NCBI GenBank assembly: GCA_031553565.1
Contig: JAVBLK010000021.1
Location: forward strand, 1-13,046
Source of the DNA: JAVBLK01 sp031553565
GTDB taxonomy: Bacteria > Bacillota > Clostridia > Christensenellales > DUVY01
Reading direction: 5' to 3'
DNA: 13,046 bases
The notes beneath the pieces are model-generated. The model was not told the DNA's origin and did no database searches. It saw only the letters and a list, made by a program, of their open reading frames with translations. Positions 1 to 7,623 of the stretch are shown here, in pieces. The translations under genes were made by a program, and so were the position numbers. Numbering within the stretch: the first letter of the stretch is position 1; each line of letters starts with the position of its first letter.

Positions 1-107
1 AATGGCTTGTTTTTTGCGGGCGTAGCAGAGCTACGTACGCCAAAAAGAAGACTTTTCGCAGCCGATAAAGCCGCCCTGTAAATCGAAGTGAATTAATCAG
101 CGTTTAC
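1..107 (+). repeat. Dispersed repeat copy 1, left-truncated by the window edge
   Basis: This is the right two thirds of a repeat that also occurs at 9159-9322, 9321-9485 and 12886-13046, always in the same orientation. It keeps the shared GGCTTGTTTTT segment, an AGA-loop hairpin at 21-35 (CGTAGC-AGA-GCTACG), the following AAAAAGAAGA block, and the right terminal sequence GAATTAATCAGCGTTTAC ending near 107. Its stem sequence differs from the other copies but still pairs. The left terminal part lies outside the window. The rest of the space up to the rel stop (108-253) holds no supportable gene. It has a weak AGCC/GGCT hairpin at 130-142 and a 7-bp GC-rich hairpin near 222-239, neither followed by a convincing T-run. 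Confidence 0.8.
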
Positions 108-253
108 AAAGCAAAAAGATGCCGAAAGCAGCCGAAAAGGCTTATTCAATGGAGTTTTCGCCATATGGAAAAACAGAATTCAAAGGTATTTGTTCATTGT
201 TTCCCTAATCGCTCCTTCGGGGCCGTGCCGGCACAGCCAAAGTATGCCGCCGG

Positions 254-1978
254 TCAAATACGGCGGGAGTTGAATACGGTCTTTACCCCTTTGATCTGCT
301 TGATGCGCTTTATTATCGTGTCGGGCTCCATACCCTTTTTTATCTCTATCGAGACGGTAATGACCGCCTGATGGTTCTTTTCTACGGCGTTTATCGCCTT
401 GATGGACAGCTTGAGCTCGGCTGAAATCGCCATGGTGATATTGGCGAGCAGGCCTTTCGAGTCGGCGGCGGCAATGATAAGTTCAAGCTGCCGTTTCGAT
501 GCTTCATCCTTCTTCTTTTGTTCGGGGAGTTTTTGCTGCGCGGCGAGAGCCTCATCCTCCTTCCTGAAAAAGCCGCGTATGCGCGCCTTTGCCGTGCCGC
601 TGATAACAAAGCCCAGCCAGTCGCGCTTTGGCCCCTTGCTGTTCTTATTGGTCAGTATCTCGACGTATTCACCCGTCTTCAGCTTGGTATCCAGCGGCGA
701 TATGCGCCCGTTTATTTTGGCTCCGACGCACTTGTTCCCCACCTCCGCGTGTACCTTGTACGCAAAATCGACGGGAGTCGCGCCCTCCGGCAGCACGATG
801 ACATCCCCTTTCGGGGTAAAAGTAAATATCTGGCCGCGGTAAAGATCGATCTTGAAGCTTCTGTAGAACTCCGCCGGGTCGTCGGTCAGGTCCTTTTGCG
901 TGTCCAGCGTTTGGCGCAGCCAGCTTACCTTCGAGTCAAAGTCGGTATCCTTGCCGCGCTTTTCCTTGTATTTCCAATGCGCCGCAACGCCGTATTCGGC
1001 GATATGGTGCATTTCCTCGGTACGTATCTGTATCTCGAACGGCGAACCGAACCGGGTCATAACGGTCGTATGCAGGCTCTGATAATTGTTAGGCTTCGGC
1101 ACGGCGATATAGTCCTTCAGCCGCCCCGGAATAGGCTTCCATCGCGTGTGGATCTTGCCTAAAACTTCGTAGCATTGGTCAATGTTCGCGACAATTACGC
1201 GGATCGCGGTGAGATCGTATATCTCGGAAAACGACCTGTTCTGCGTTATCATCTTGCGGTAAATACTGTGGAAATGCTTCGGCCGTCCCGAAACCTCGCC
1301 CTCGATCCCCATCTCGGATATCAGGACTTTTATGTCGGCGATGATCGTCGCGACCTGCTCCTGCCGCTCGATACGCTTCATATTCACTTCGCTGACCAGG
1401 GTTTCGTACACGACGGGGTGCAGCGTTTTTAAGGAAAGGTCCTCCAGCTCGCACTTTAAATAGCTTAATCCAAGGCGCGACGCCAGCGGCGCGTAAATAT
1501 CCAGAGTTTCGTTTGCGATCGCCTGCTGACGGTCGAACGGCAGGTACGAGATCGTCCGCATATTGTGGACACGGTCGGCCAGCTTTATGATGATCACGCG
1601 GATGTCCTGCGCCATCGCAAAGAACATCTTGCGGAAGTTTTCGGCTTGCTCCTGCTCACGCGAGGAAAACACCATTTTATCCAGTTTTGTGACGCCCGCC
1701 ACAAGGTCGGTAATGTTTTTCCCGAACTCGGCCGCCATAGTCTCGGTCGTTACGCCCGTATCCTCGATCACATCGTGCAAAAGGGCGGCGGCGACCGTTT
1801 CGGGGTCCATTTCCATGTTTATTAAAAGATCCGCGACCTGGATGGGATGCGAAATATAGGGCTCGCCGCTGGCGCGCCGCTGCCCCTTATGCGCCGCTTC
1901 CGCAAAAAGATATACCTTCTCTAAGGCCGCATAATCGGCCGGATAATAAAATTTAAGTTTTGATAAAAGATTCTCCAA
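254..1978 (-). CDS. relA: Rel/SpoT-type (p)ppGpp synthetase/hydrolase lacking the helical and zinc-finger region
   Basis: This is a bifunctional alarmone enzyme of the stringent response, which makes (p)ppGpp from GTP/GDP and ATP and hydrolyses it in the cytosol. The 574 residues show an HD hydrolase domain (about 20-180) with H44, HDVIED at 68-73 and KLADRVHNMRT at 132-142. A synthetase domain (about 225-345) has GRPKHFHSIYRKM at 231-243 and RLKDYIAVPKPN from 286. Its RxKD signature is the form seen in bifunctional Rel rather than synthetase-only RelA. A TGS domain spans about 385-445 and an ACT-like domain about 498-574. Rel proteins are usually 720-740 residues. Here the stretch between TGS and ACT, normally about 200 residues with an alpha-helical domain and a CC-containing zinc finger, is only about 50 residues, mostly a charged linker (470-497). 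The reading frame is intact. The first usable start is TTG at 1978 with no strong ribosome site; an in-frame stop lies further upstream. Assignment is certain; the domain loss is discussed in the findings. Confidence 0.96.
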   Translation of the reverse strand: MENLLSKLKFYYPADYAALEKVYLFAEAAHKGQRRASGEPYISHPIQVADLLINMEMDPETVAAALLHDVIEDTGVTTETMAAEFGKNITDLVAGVTKLDKMVFSSREQEQAENFRKMFFAMAQDIRVIIIKLADRVHNMRTISYLPFDRQQAIANETLDIYAPLASRLGLSYLKCELEDLSLKTLHPVVYETLVSEVNMKRIERQEQVATIIADIKVLISEMGIEGEVSGRPKHFHSIYRKMITQNRSFSEIYDLTAIRVIVANIDQCYEVLGKIHTRWKPIPGRLKDYIAVPKPNNYQSLHTTVMTRFGSPFEIQIRTEEMHHIAEYGVAAHWKYKEKRGKDTDFDSKVSWLRQTLDTQKDLTDDPAEFYRSFKIDLYRGQIFTFTPKGDVIVLPEGATPVDFAYKVHAEVGNKCVGAKINGRISPLDTKLKTGEYVEILTNKNSKGPKRDWLGFVISGTAKARIRGFFRKEDEALAAQQKLPEQKKKDEASKRQLELIIAAADSKGLLANITMAISAELKLSIKAINAVEKNHQAVITVSIEIKKGMEPDTIIKRIKQIKGVKTVFNSRRI

Positions 1979-1992
1979 AACGCTACCGCTTT

Positions 1993-2161
1993 CGCGCCAA
2001 TCGCGATTTTTTCAGGTATGAAAAAATCGGCGCGAACTACTTAAAGAGTCCTTTTCAGGGAAACCCTGAAAAGTCATTTGGTTTAGTCTTATATATTCGT
2101 CTGCGCCCTATGTTTCGGCGCGGACATATGTTATGCCCTTTTTTTCAGGGTAACCATGAAA
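1993..2161. repeat. Cluster of small hairpins between recJ and rel
   Basis: The 198-nt gap between recJ and rel is filled with inverted repeats. Hairpin A (1993-2034) has a 10-bp stem GATTTTTTCA with loop GGTA (2005-2028), extended by CGCGCC/GGCGCG across a 6-nt bulge. Hairpin B (2051-2073) is a perfect 10-bp stem CTTTTCAGGG with loop AAA. Hairpin C (2103-2121) pairs GCGCC with GGCGC. Hairpin D (2143-2161) pairs TTTCA with TGAAA and GG with CC. The core TTTTTCAGG..ATGAAAA also occurs in the large repeats (for example 9362-9377), so the block may be a relative of that family. None has a long T-run in the minus direction, so I do not call them classical terminators. They could still affect readthrough or mRNA stability for rel. 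Confidence 0.75.
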
Positions 2162-2176
2162 TGTCATTGTTTGCTT

Positions 2177-4576
2177 TTACATCAGCAGCTCTGTCAGCGT
2201 CTTATACAGGGGGCTGTTGTTAAGGTCGGCTTTGCCCGGCGGGAGTTTCAGCGGCGCGTTTTCCGCGTATTCCAGAAGGTTAAGCTGTGCGAATACATAT
2301 AAGCATACCACAAATTGCGGTAAATTGATATCGCCTGAAACAGAGGCCGCTTTGTCATAGAGCGCGTATACGTCCCGTGAGGGCGTGTTTTCCAAGGCCT
2401 TGAACAGGCTGTAATACCTGCCGAAGGTTCCGCGGCTTAAATCCAGTGAGGCTTTCAGCATTGCGCCTATATCAGATAGGCCCGCTTGCGGTATGTAAAT
2501 CTTTGCGCCGCAGGACGCTGTCCCGCTTGCAACGCCTGGCGTAAGCGGCCTGTCCAAAAAGATGAGCGTATGGTAAAACGACAGATCGAATTCCTTAAGG
2601 TCGGGCGCGATTATCAGCCTGTTGTAGTTGTTCGGCGACGACGGATAAATATATTCGTGTAAAAAGTTCTCGCCGCACGGGTCGTATTTCTCGGCAAATT
2701 TCTTGTATGAGGAATATGAGTGCGCCGCTACGATCAGGCCGTAAGGGTTGTCTATCATCCCTTCCATAACGGCCTCCAGCCCGCCGGGCGCATATATTTC
2801 CGGCGCGGCAGCGTTTGCGCCCGCACTTTTCTTTGAAAGCGCCTCAGCGTTTTGTTTTATGTACTCGGCCAGTATCCTCTCGTTCCCTATGTCCTCATAA
2901 AAGACCGGGCAGGAGCTGTGTTTTATGATGACCGACGTCTCCTCCCTGCCCATGTATGTGTTCAGCCGTATTTCAACCAGCAGCTCCTTTTCAGCGCATG
3001 ACTTGAATATATCGGTCAATCTATGGCCGTTAAAGCACATCATGCCCGCCCCCTGACCCACGGCGACGCTGATGTGCTCCGGCTTGTTTTTCATAGGCGT
3101 GACGGCGGCGTTTTTAAGCTTTATCTTAAACAGCGGCATTCTGTTTTCGGTGCCGAACGGCTCGAACAGTCTAAGCTGCCGCGCAAGCTCCTTTGTGATC
3201 GCGCCCTCTGTTGTTTCGGCGTCATAATCCTGCCGGTACTGAAAAAAACCTTCCTGCGCGCGCGTTTTTACATAGCTTAGTACACGCTGCTTGAATGCGG
3301 GGATATCCTCTGCTTTCAGGGAAAAGCCTGCCGCCTGAAAATGTCCGCCGTATTCGATAAGTGTATCTCCCGCCGCTGCCAAAACCTCGCGTATGTTAAG
3401 GCCTGGTATACTCCTTGCCGTGCCCTTATATATCTTTTCCGAGGCTTTGGACATTAAGAACACGGGACGGCCGAAGTTCCCGGAAAGCTGCGCCGCCGTT
3501 ATGCCCATGATCCCTTTTTCCCATTCGGGCGAGCTCAGCACGATCGCGTACCGGTCGTACAGCTTTTCCTGCTTTAAGTCGGCCAGGGCCTCGTTGTACA
3601 TCGCTTCCGATGCGGCCTTCCGCTTTTCCGAGGCGTCCTCAATCGCGGCGGAAAGCGTCGCTATTGCGGCGGGGTCGTCCGAGGTGATAAGCTCGAACGC
3701 ATCCGCTGCCCTGCCCATACGCCCCGCTGCGTTGATCTTCGGGACAATCTTATACGCAATATCCTGCGCAGTCAAAGGAAAACTTACGGCGGCAAAGCCC
3801 GCCAGCTTTTTCAGCCACAGCGGCGGCTGCGCGTTCAGCTGCTTGATCCCTAAGATCGTAAGGATCCTGTTCTCGCCCGTAAGCGGAACCATATCGCCTA
3901 TCGTGGCGACGGCGCAAAGCCCGAAATACTGCGCTGCGGCATGGCTGCCGCCCATTGCCCAAACAAGCATCAGCGCGACGCCCGCGCCGCACAGCGACGG
4001 GTATTTATATTCCTGACCGGGCAGCTTCGGATTGACCGTCAAGCATACGGGCAGCGTTTCGGGCAGCTCGTGGTGGTCGGTAACGATTATATCCATGCCC
4101 AGATCGAGTATGTATTCGGCCTCAAGAGCGTTCGATATGCCGCAGTCGCATGTGATCCACAGATCCGGGTCGTATTCCTCGGCAAGGCGCTCGATCACGG
4201 GGACCGACAGCCCGTAGCCGTCCGCGCGGTCGGGTATATACGCCGTGACAGCGGCGCCCGAAGATAACAAGTATTTATAGAGGATAGCTGCGGCGCAGAT
4301 CCCGTCAGCGTCATAATCGCCGAAAATCAGGATCGTTTCGCCGTTTTCTATCGCGGCCTTAATACGTTTTGACGCATCGGCAATATTTTTAAGTCCGGCA
4401 GGAGCCGACAAATCCCCCGCGTCCGGGTCAAAATATACGCGCGCGCCCTCGTCGGTCGTGACGCCGCGCGCCAAAAGCAGCCCGCAGATCTCGGGCAGAA
4501 GCTTTTGGCCGTTAAAAACAAAAACAGGTAAATCAATATTTTGGTTCACCTGCTCTTTTTGGATAAATTTATACAT
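2177..4576 (-). CDS. recJ: Single-stranded-DNA-specific 5'-3' exonuclease RecJ
   Basis: RecJ degrades single-stranded DNA 5' to 3' in recombination and mismatch or base-excision repair, using a DHH-family two-metal active site. The 799 residues contain the DHH motifs in order: GDYDADG at 86-92, CDCG at 143-146, TDHH at 166-169, CGAG at 196-199 and GDMVPL at 227-232. The DHHA1 domain (about 340-420) ends in the GGH motif at 410-412. An OB-fold-like segment follows, beginning at FEPFGTENRMPLF. The last 250 residues resemble the C-terminal domain of Firmicutes RecJ. The length is close to the Bacillus enzyme (about 786). The ATG at 4576 is preceded by only a weak AAAGA, and a TTGCCG/CGGCAA hairpin lies just upstream. 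It follows secF after 116 nt with no obvious terminator, so it is probably in the secDF transcript. All catalytic residues appear present. Confidence 0.97.
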   Translation of the reverse strand: MYKFIQKEQVNQNIDLPVFVFNGQKLLPEICGLLLARGVTTDEGARVYFDPDAGDLSAPAGLKNIADASKRIKAAIENGETILIFGDYDADGICAAAILYKYLLSSGAAVTAYIPDRADGYGLSVPVIERLAEEYDPDLWITCDCGISNALEAEYILDLGMDIIVTDHHELPETLPVCLTVNPKLPGQEYKYPSLCGAGVALMLVWAMGGSHAAAQYFGLCAVATIGDMVPLTGENRILTILGIKQLNAQPPLWLKKLAGFAAVSFPLTAQDIAYKIVPKINAAGRMGRAADAFELITSDDPAAIATLSAAIEDASEKRKAASEAMYNEALADLKQEKLYDRYAIVLSSPEWEKGIMGITAAQLSGNFGRPVFLMSKASEKIYKGTARSIPGLNIREVLAAAGDTLIEYGGHFQAAGFSLKAEDIPAFKQRVLSYVKTRAQEGFFQYRQDYDAETTEGAITKELARQLRLFEPFGTENRMPLFKIKLKNAAVTPMKNKPEHISVAVGQGAGMMCFNGHRLTDIFKSCAEKELLVEIRLNTYMGREETSVIIKHSSCPVFYEDIGNERILAEYIKQNAEALSKKSAGANAAAPEIYAPGGLEAVMEGMIDNPYGLIVAAHSYSSYKKFAEKYDPCGENFLHEYIYPSSPNNYNRLIIAPDLKEFDLSFYHTLIFLDRPLTPGVASGTASCGAKIYIPQAGLSDIGAMLKASLDLSRGTFGRYYSLFKALENTPSRDVYALYDKAASVSGDINLPQFVVCLYVFAQLNLLEYAENAPLKLPPGKADLNNSPLYKTLTELLM

Positions 4577-4692
4577 TCTTTGTGTTGCCGCGCGGAGTCA
4601 GTGTCCGGCAATACCTTTATATCTATATTTGCTCTTTTCTCTTGTACTGCCGCGCCGGCGAATTACGTCCGCACGGCTGTACCGCTGTGCAC

Positions 4693-6015
4693 TTATTCTT
4701 TATTGTCTCCGTTGTCTCCGTTCGCGCTTTCTTCCTCCAGATCGTCGAACTCTTCCAGCTCCTCCAGCTCGTTCAGCTTGGTAAGCTCGTGGAACTCGTC
4801 GTCAACGGCCTCAGCTTTGTTTTCTTCAACGCTTATTACTAGCTCCTCGTCATCATTAAGCTCCCCGCCAAGTTCGGTCTCTTCCGCATCGCCGGCGGCC
4901 GCGTCCGCATTATCGTCCGCTTCAACTTTGTCTGCAGCCGCGTCTTCCTGCGGTTTGCGGGCAGCCGCTTCTTTCTGTTTTGCCGGAGCCTTAGGCTTTG
5001 CGACAGGCTTAGGCGGCGTTTTCTTGCCGGAAACCAGGGCAATCACCGCAGGTGCGGCAAACGCGCCGTTGAACATACCTGCCGCTATCGATACTATCAG
5101 TCCCAGCGCAAAGTATATCGAGCCCGACGTTCCGATAAAGAGCGCCGCAGCAATGACCAGCGCCGCAGCAGTAACTATCAGGTTGGCCTTCCTTGTCTCG
5201 CCCGCAGCCGTATTGACGATCACGCTTTCCTTCGCGTTCTCGTTCCCCGGCGTTGCGCGCACGGACTTCATCTTGTCAAAAAGGAACGCAAGCGCAAATA
5301 CCGACACCAGCATGGCGGCTGTGATAAGCACGATCATACTGCCGCTGACAGGGATCCGGAATATAGCAAGCAGCGCACAAACTAAAAGCGCGTCGCTGAC
5401 GACCGCAAAAATTGCCGCAAGCGCTTTTTTCATGTCGTATCTGAACGCAAAGTATACAGCCGAAAGCCCCGCAATAAATACGACTACCGCAAGCGGCGCA
5501 AAAAATGCGTCGCCGAAGCTTACGGGCGCCTGGAAATCAAGCCCGGTCACGTTGGCGGAATACGTTATCTTGTCGTCCCCGGATTTAAATTCAAGCTTTC
5601 CGATTGCGGCTGCCAGATCCTTTATAAATTCGTCAGGTAACCGTTCGCCGTTTTCAGTAAGAGTTGTGGTGAATATGATATTAGTGGTTTCGATACCCTT
5701 GCTGAACGTGCCTTTTTCTGCACGGATGCTCTTGACTGTGACGCCGTAAACCTCGTTATCAATGTTTACGAGCGTGTTGATAGTCTCTGTTATCTCTTTT
5801 TTGAACTCGTTGTATTCGGTACGGTTTTTGCGGATATCGCTTTCAAACTCGACTATGACGCGCTGGCCGCCGCCGTATTCGTAGGACAGGTTGAACCCGA
5901 ATATGCCGATTACAAGCGCGCCGATAAGCACGATTATAAGCGATGCAATCAGCAATAATCTGCCGTGTTTTTTAGCATCAAAATTATTAAAGACGCCGGT
6001 GATATTATTTTTCAT
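4693..6015 (-). CDS. secF: Protein translocase subunit SecF with a long acidic C-terminal tail
   Basis: SecF pairs with SecD as an RND-type membrane motor that helps SecYEG release and pull exported proteins using the proton gradient. The 440 residues show a first membrane helix (about 18-40), YEYGGG at 45-50 in place of the usual DFxGG, an extracytoplasmic domain (about 50-170) and five more helices (about 172-328). FDKMK at 246-250 keeps the aspartate (D247) and ETRKA keeps the arginine (R275) that align with the E. coli SecF D213/R247 proton-path residues. Residues 331-440 are a Pro/Lys/Ala then Asp/Glu-rich low-complexity tail, predicted cytosolic. Family members are usually about 300 residues. 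The ATG shares one base with the secD stop (TAATG), which implies translational coupling. A GGTGGG lies just upstream as ribosome site. Confidence 0.93.
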   Translation of the reverse strand: MKNNITGVFNNFDAKKHGRLLLIASLIIVLIGALVIGIFGFNLSYEYGGGQRVIVEFESDIRKNRTEYNEFKKEITETINTLVNIDNEVYGVTVKSIRAEKGTFSKGIETTNIIFTTTLTENGERLPDEFIKDLAAAIGKLEFKSGDDKITYSANVTGLDFQAPVSFGDAFFAPLAVVVFIAGLSAVYFAFRYDMKKALAAIFAVVSDALLVCALLAIFRIPVSGSMIVLITAAMLVSVFALAFLFDKMKSVRATPGNENAKESVIVNTAAGETRKANLIVTAAALVIAAALFIGTSGSIYFALGLIVSIAAGMFNGAFAAPAVIALVSGKKTPPKPVAKPKAPAKQKEAAARKPQEDAAADKVEADDNADAAAGDAEETELGGELNDDEELVISVEENKAEAVDDEFHELTKLNELEELEEFDDLEEESANGDNGDNKE

Positions 6016-7361
6016 TATTTTTGCCCACCTACCTCGTCTTTGATTTCATCGTGTACACCGCGCTTCAGCCCCAGCAGCCCGGGATCAAGGTTTTCACCCA
6101 AAATGCTGTTAAATAAGCGCGATAAATACATAGTAAGCCCGGCGGCCGATGCAAACGAAAGTATACTTGTGAAAAGCATTATCATTCCCGCGGACGCTGC
6201 TGCGCCGTCGCCCAGTATCCATACCGCAAGGCCGGCGACTAAAGCGAATAAATGTATATCTAGAAGCGGGAACAGCGTCTTCTTAAAGCCCGACGCGGTT
6301 GACGCCTGTACGGATTTGCCCTTTTGATATTCGCTCCTGATCTTTTCAAACGTAAATATATGCGAGCCCGCGTTGACAAACATCATCAGAACGATCGCCC
6401 AGAGCCCCAGGAACGACAGGCTGACAAAGGGCAGTACCGCCGCAAAGAACAGCATAAGTACCATATACGCCAGCATAGATATGACCGCGGCGAGCCCCAA
6501 GCCCCTGTATCTTACGATAAAGAACGCGATCAAGAGTACGGCCGCCGCAATGCCGGCAACCAGCGCCAGGGTTGCCTGTGTGGACGCGGAGGTCTCGCTG
6601 ATATAGCCCGCGCTTATAAGAGTAAGCTCCAGCGGCGTCGCGCCGGCAAGTAACCTGGCATATTTTCCGTTGAGAGCATTGGTGTCGGTATCGGTCAGGG
6701 TGAACTTATTGCTGCTCATCTTGCCTTCGGTAAAGATCTCGGCGGGAACGTCGAACAGCTTATAGTCCTTCTCCTCCTTACCGGAGTCTTTTGCAGCCTT
6801 GTCGATAATGCTGATCGCATCAGAAGAGCTCGTTTCAAGGATCTTCTTCCCCTCATCGGTGACCTCGATCTCGACAACATAGCTCTGTGCTTTCACAGTG
6901 AATCTAACATTGCTTATAATACTGCCCTTGGCTAATTCGCCCGCGCTGTTGGTAAAAACAACGCTGGGGCTTTTTCCGACGGCGGCGACTATTTCGGAAT
7001 ATGAGGAAGCCTGCTGGCTCTCGATGCGTATTCTGTTGGTGCCTTGGCTTGCGATCTCGTTCCTGTAATTCTGCGTAAACAAAGTATTCGTTTTTTCATT
7101 GGACAGCAGCTCGTTCTGTATATAATACAGCCTTGCGCTGAGCTGATCCGAAAACCTTGCCTTGGAGCCGTCTACGGTTTGCTTGACCTTATAAACGACC
7201 ACCACTCCCCCGTTGCCCTCGGCGTCCATGCGATTTTTCATCGTTCCGGGGAAGCCCATATAAGGCTTTGCGCCCCAGCCCGGAAAGAACGCAACAACAA
7301 GCAATATAATCAATATACCGACTATAATACTGAGGTTTATAATCGATTTTCTCTTGTTCAA
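6015..7361 (-). CDS. secD: Protein translocase subunit SecD, divergent in the proton-relay helix
   Basis: This is the partner of SecF in the SecDF export motor. The 448 residues have a first membrane helix (about 8-26), a large extracytoplasmic domain (about 30-255) with the GTNRIRIES strand at 107-115, and five C-terminal helices (about 261-415). FEKIRSE at 338-344 and GFKKTLFPLLD at 358-368 match the conserved helix-4/5 region of SecD. The preceding motif, normally VDANVLIFER with an essential aspartate, reads VNAGSHIFTFEK here (329-340), so that aspartate is absent. The start is TTG at 7361, chosen because a perfect AGGAGG lies 8 nt upstream (7370-7375). The gene has its own promoter (7535-7564) and a leader of about 165 nt. 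Position and partner make the assignment firm despite the divergence. Confidence 0.9.
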   Translation of the reverse strand: MNKRKSIINLSIIVGILIILLVVAFFPGWGAKPYMGFPGTMKNRMDAEGNGGVVVVYKVKQTVDGSKARFSDQLSARLYYIQNELLSNEKTNTLFTQNYRNEIASQGTNRIRIESQQASSYSEIVAAVGKSPSVVFTNSAGELAKGSIISNVRFTVKAQSYVVEIEVTDEGKKILETSSSDAISIIDKAAKDSGKEEKDYKLFDVPAEIFTEGKMSSNKFTLTDTDTNALNGKYARLLAGATPLELTLISAGYISETSASTQATLALVAGIAAAVLLIAFFIVRYRGLGLAAVISMLAYMVLMLFFAAVLPFVSLSFLGLWAIVLMMFVNAGSHIFTFEKIRSEYQKGKSVQASTASGFKKTLFPLLDIHLFALVAGLAVWILGDGAAASAGMIMLFTSILSFASAAGLTMYLSRLFNSILGENLDPGLLGLKRGVHDEIKDEVGGQK

Positions 7362-7375
7362 GATTTATGCCTCCT
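7359..7375 (-). promoter_or_regulatory. Ribosome-binding site and TTG start of secD
   Basis: On the minus strand AGGAGG (7370-7375) precedes the TTG (7359-7361) by 8 nt. No ATG in the same frame is as well placed, so the TTG is taken as the start. A strong ribosome site with a weaker initiator codon is consistent with tuned expression. Confidence 0.85.
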
Positions 7376-7467
7376 AAGTTTTTACAGGCCTTGTTCTTTT
7401 GGCGGCCGAACGCCGGCTAAAAAAAACAGCCCTGCTCCAAAAAAATAGTGTGTTAGTATATTGCCCA

Positions 7468-7526
7468 TGCACATTGCCGTTTTCCAACCGAATATGTCGA
7501 AACAGCGGATAAAAATATCCTGTGCA
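7468..7526 (-). ncRNA. Possible structured leader of secD: three-way junction
   Basis: Reading the minus strand from 7526, TGCACA (7521-7526) can pair with TGTGCA (7468-7473) and enclose two hairpins. The first is GGATA-TTTT-TATCC (7507-7520). The second is GCTGTTT with AAACGGC (7500-7506 and 7476-7482, one G-U), topped by CGAC/GTTG. The predicted transcription start is about 7528, so the fold would begin at the 5' end of the RNA. A run of eight T (7419-7426) follows before the ribosome site, next to a weak AGC/GCT hairpin. I do not recognise a known riboswitch consensus. The pairing is seen in one sequence only, so it remains a prediction. Confidence 0.4.
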
Positions 7527-7534
7527 ATTTTGAT

Positions 7535-7564
7535 ATTATATTATAGTTTTTGCGCATCAGTCAA
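7535..7564 (-). promoter_or_regulatory. Sigma-70-type promoter for secD-secF (and probably recJ)
   Basis: The minus strand has TTGACT (7559-7564), an 18-nt spacer and TATAAT (7535-7540). A second overlapping TATAAT lies at 7540-7545 but with only 13 nt of spacing. This is the best promoter-like match in the window. It lies about 60 nt after the scfB stop, separating scfAB from the secDF transcript. Confidence 0.8.
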
Positions 7565-7623
7565 GCGTTTTTCCGCCCAGGCGCGCCGTTTGCCGCCATT
7601 ATTTATATCAGCAGCTTCAAGCC

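Noticed and set aside
180..217. AAGGAG followed by ATG and a five-codon frame downstream of rel on the minus strand
   Set aside because: Spacing is too long (14 nt) and the frame (MNKYL) is too short to support as a gene without comparative evidence.
518..1162. Plus-strand open frame of 214 codons opposite rel
   Set aside because: It is a shadow of rel, with no recognisable domain and no ribosome site; the minus strand encodes the conserved HD, synthetase and TGS domains.
254..1978. Rel as a frameshifted or broken gene because of its short length
   Set aside because: The frame is continuous, both catalytic domains and TGS are intact, and an ACT-like end is present, so it is treated as an internally shortened but coding gene.
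4541..5749. Long plus-strand open frame of 402 codons, serine-rich
   Set aside because: It lies opposite secF and owes its length to codon bias. It is low-complexity Ser/Ala, has no ribosome site, and secF has clear family motifs.
7468..7526. Known purine, glycine or cyclic-di-GMP riboswitch before secD
   Set aside because: The three-way shape recalls purine riboswitches, but I do not see the conserved junction or loop bases of these classes.
7565..7623. Terminator for scfB
   Set aside because: GC-rich inverted repeats are present, but on the minus strand they are followed by A residues rather than T residues.
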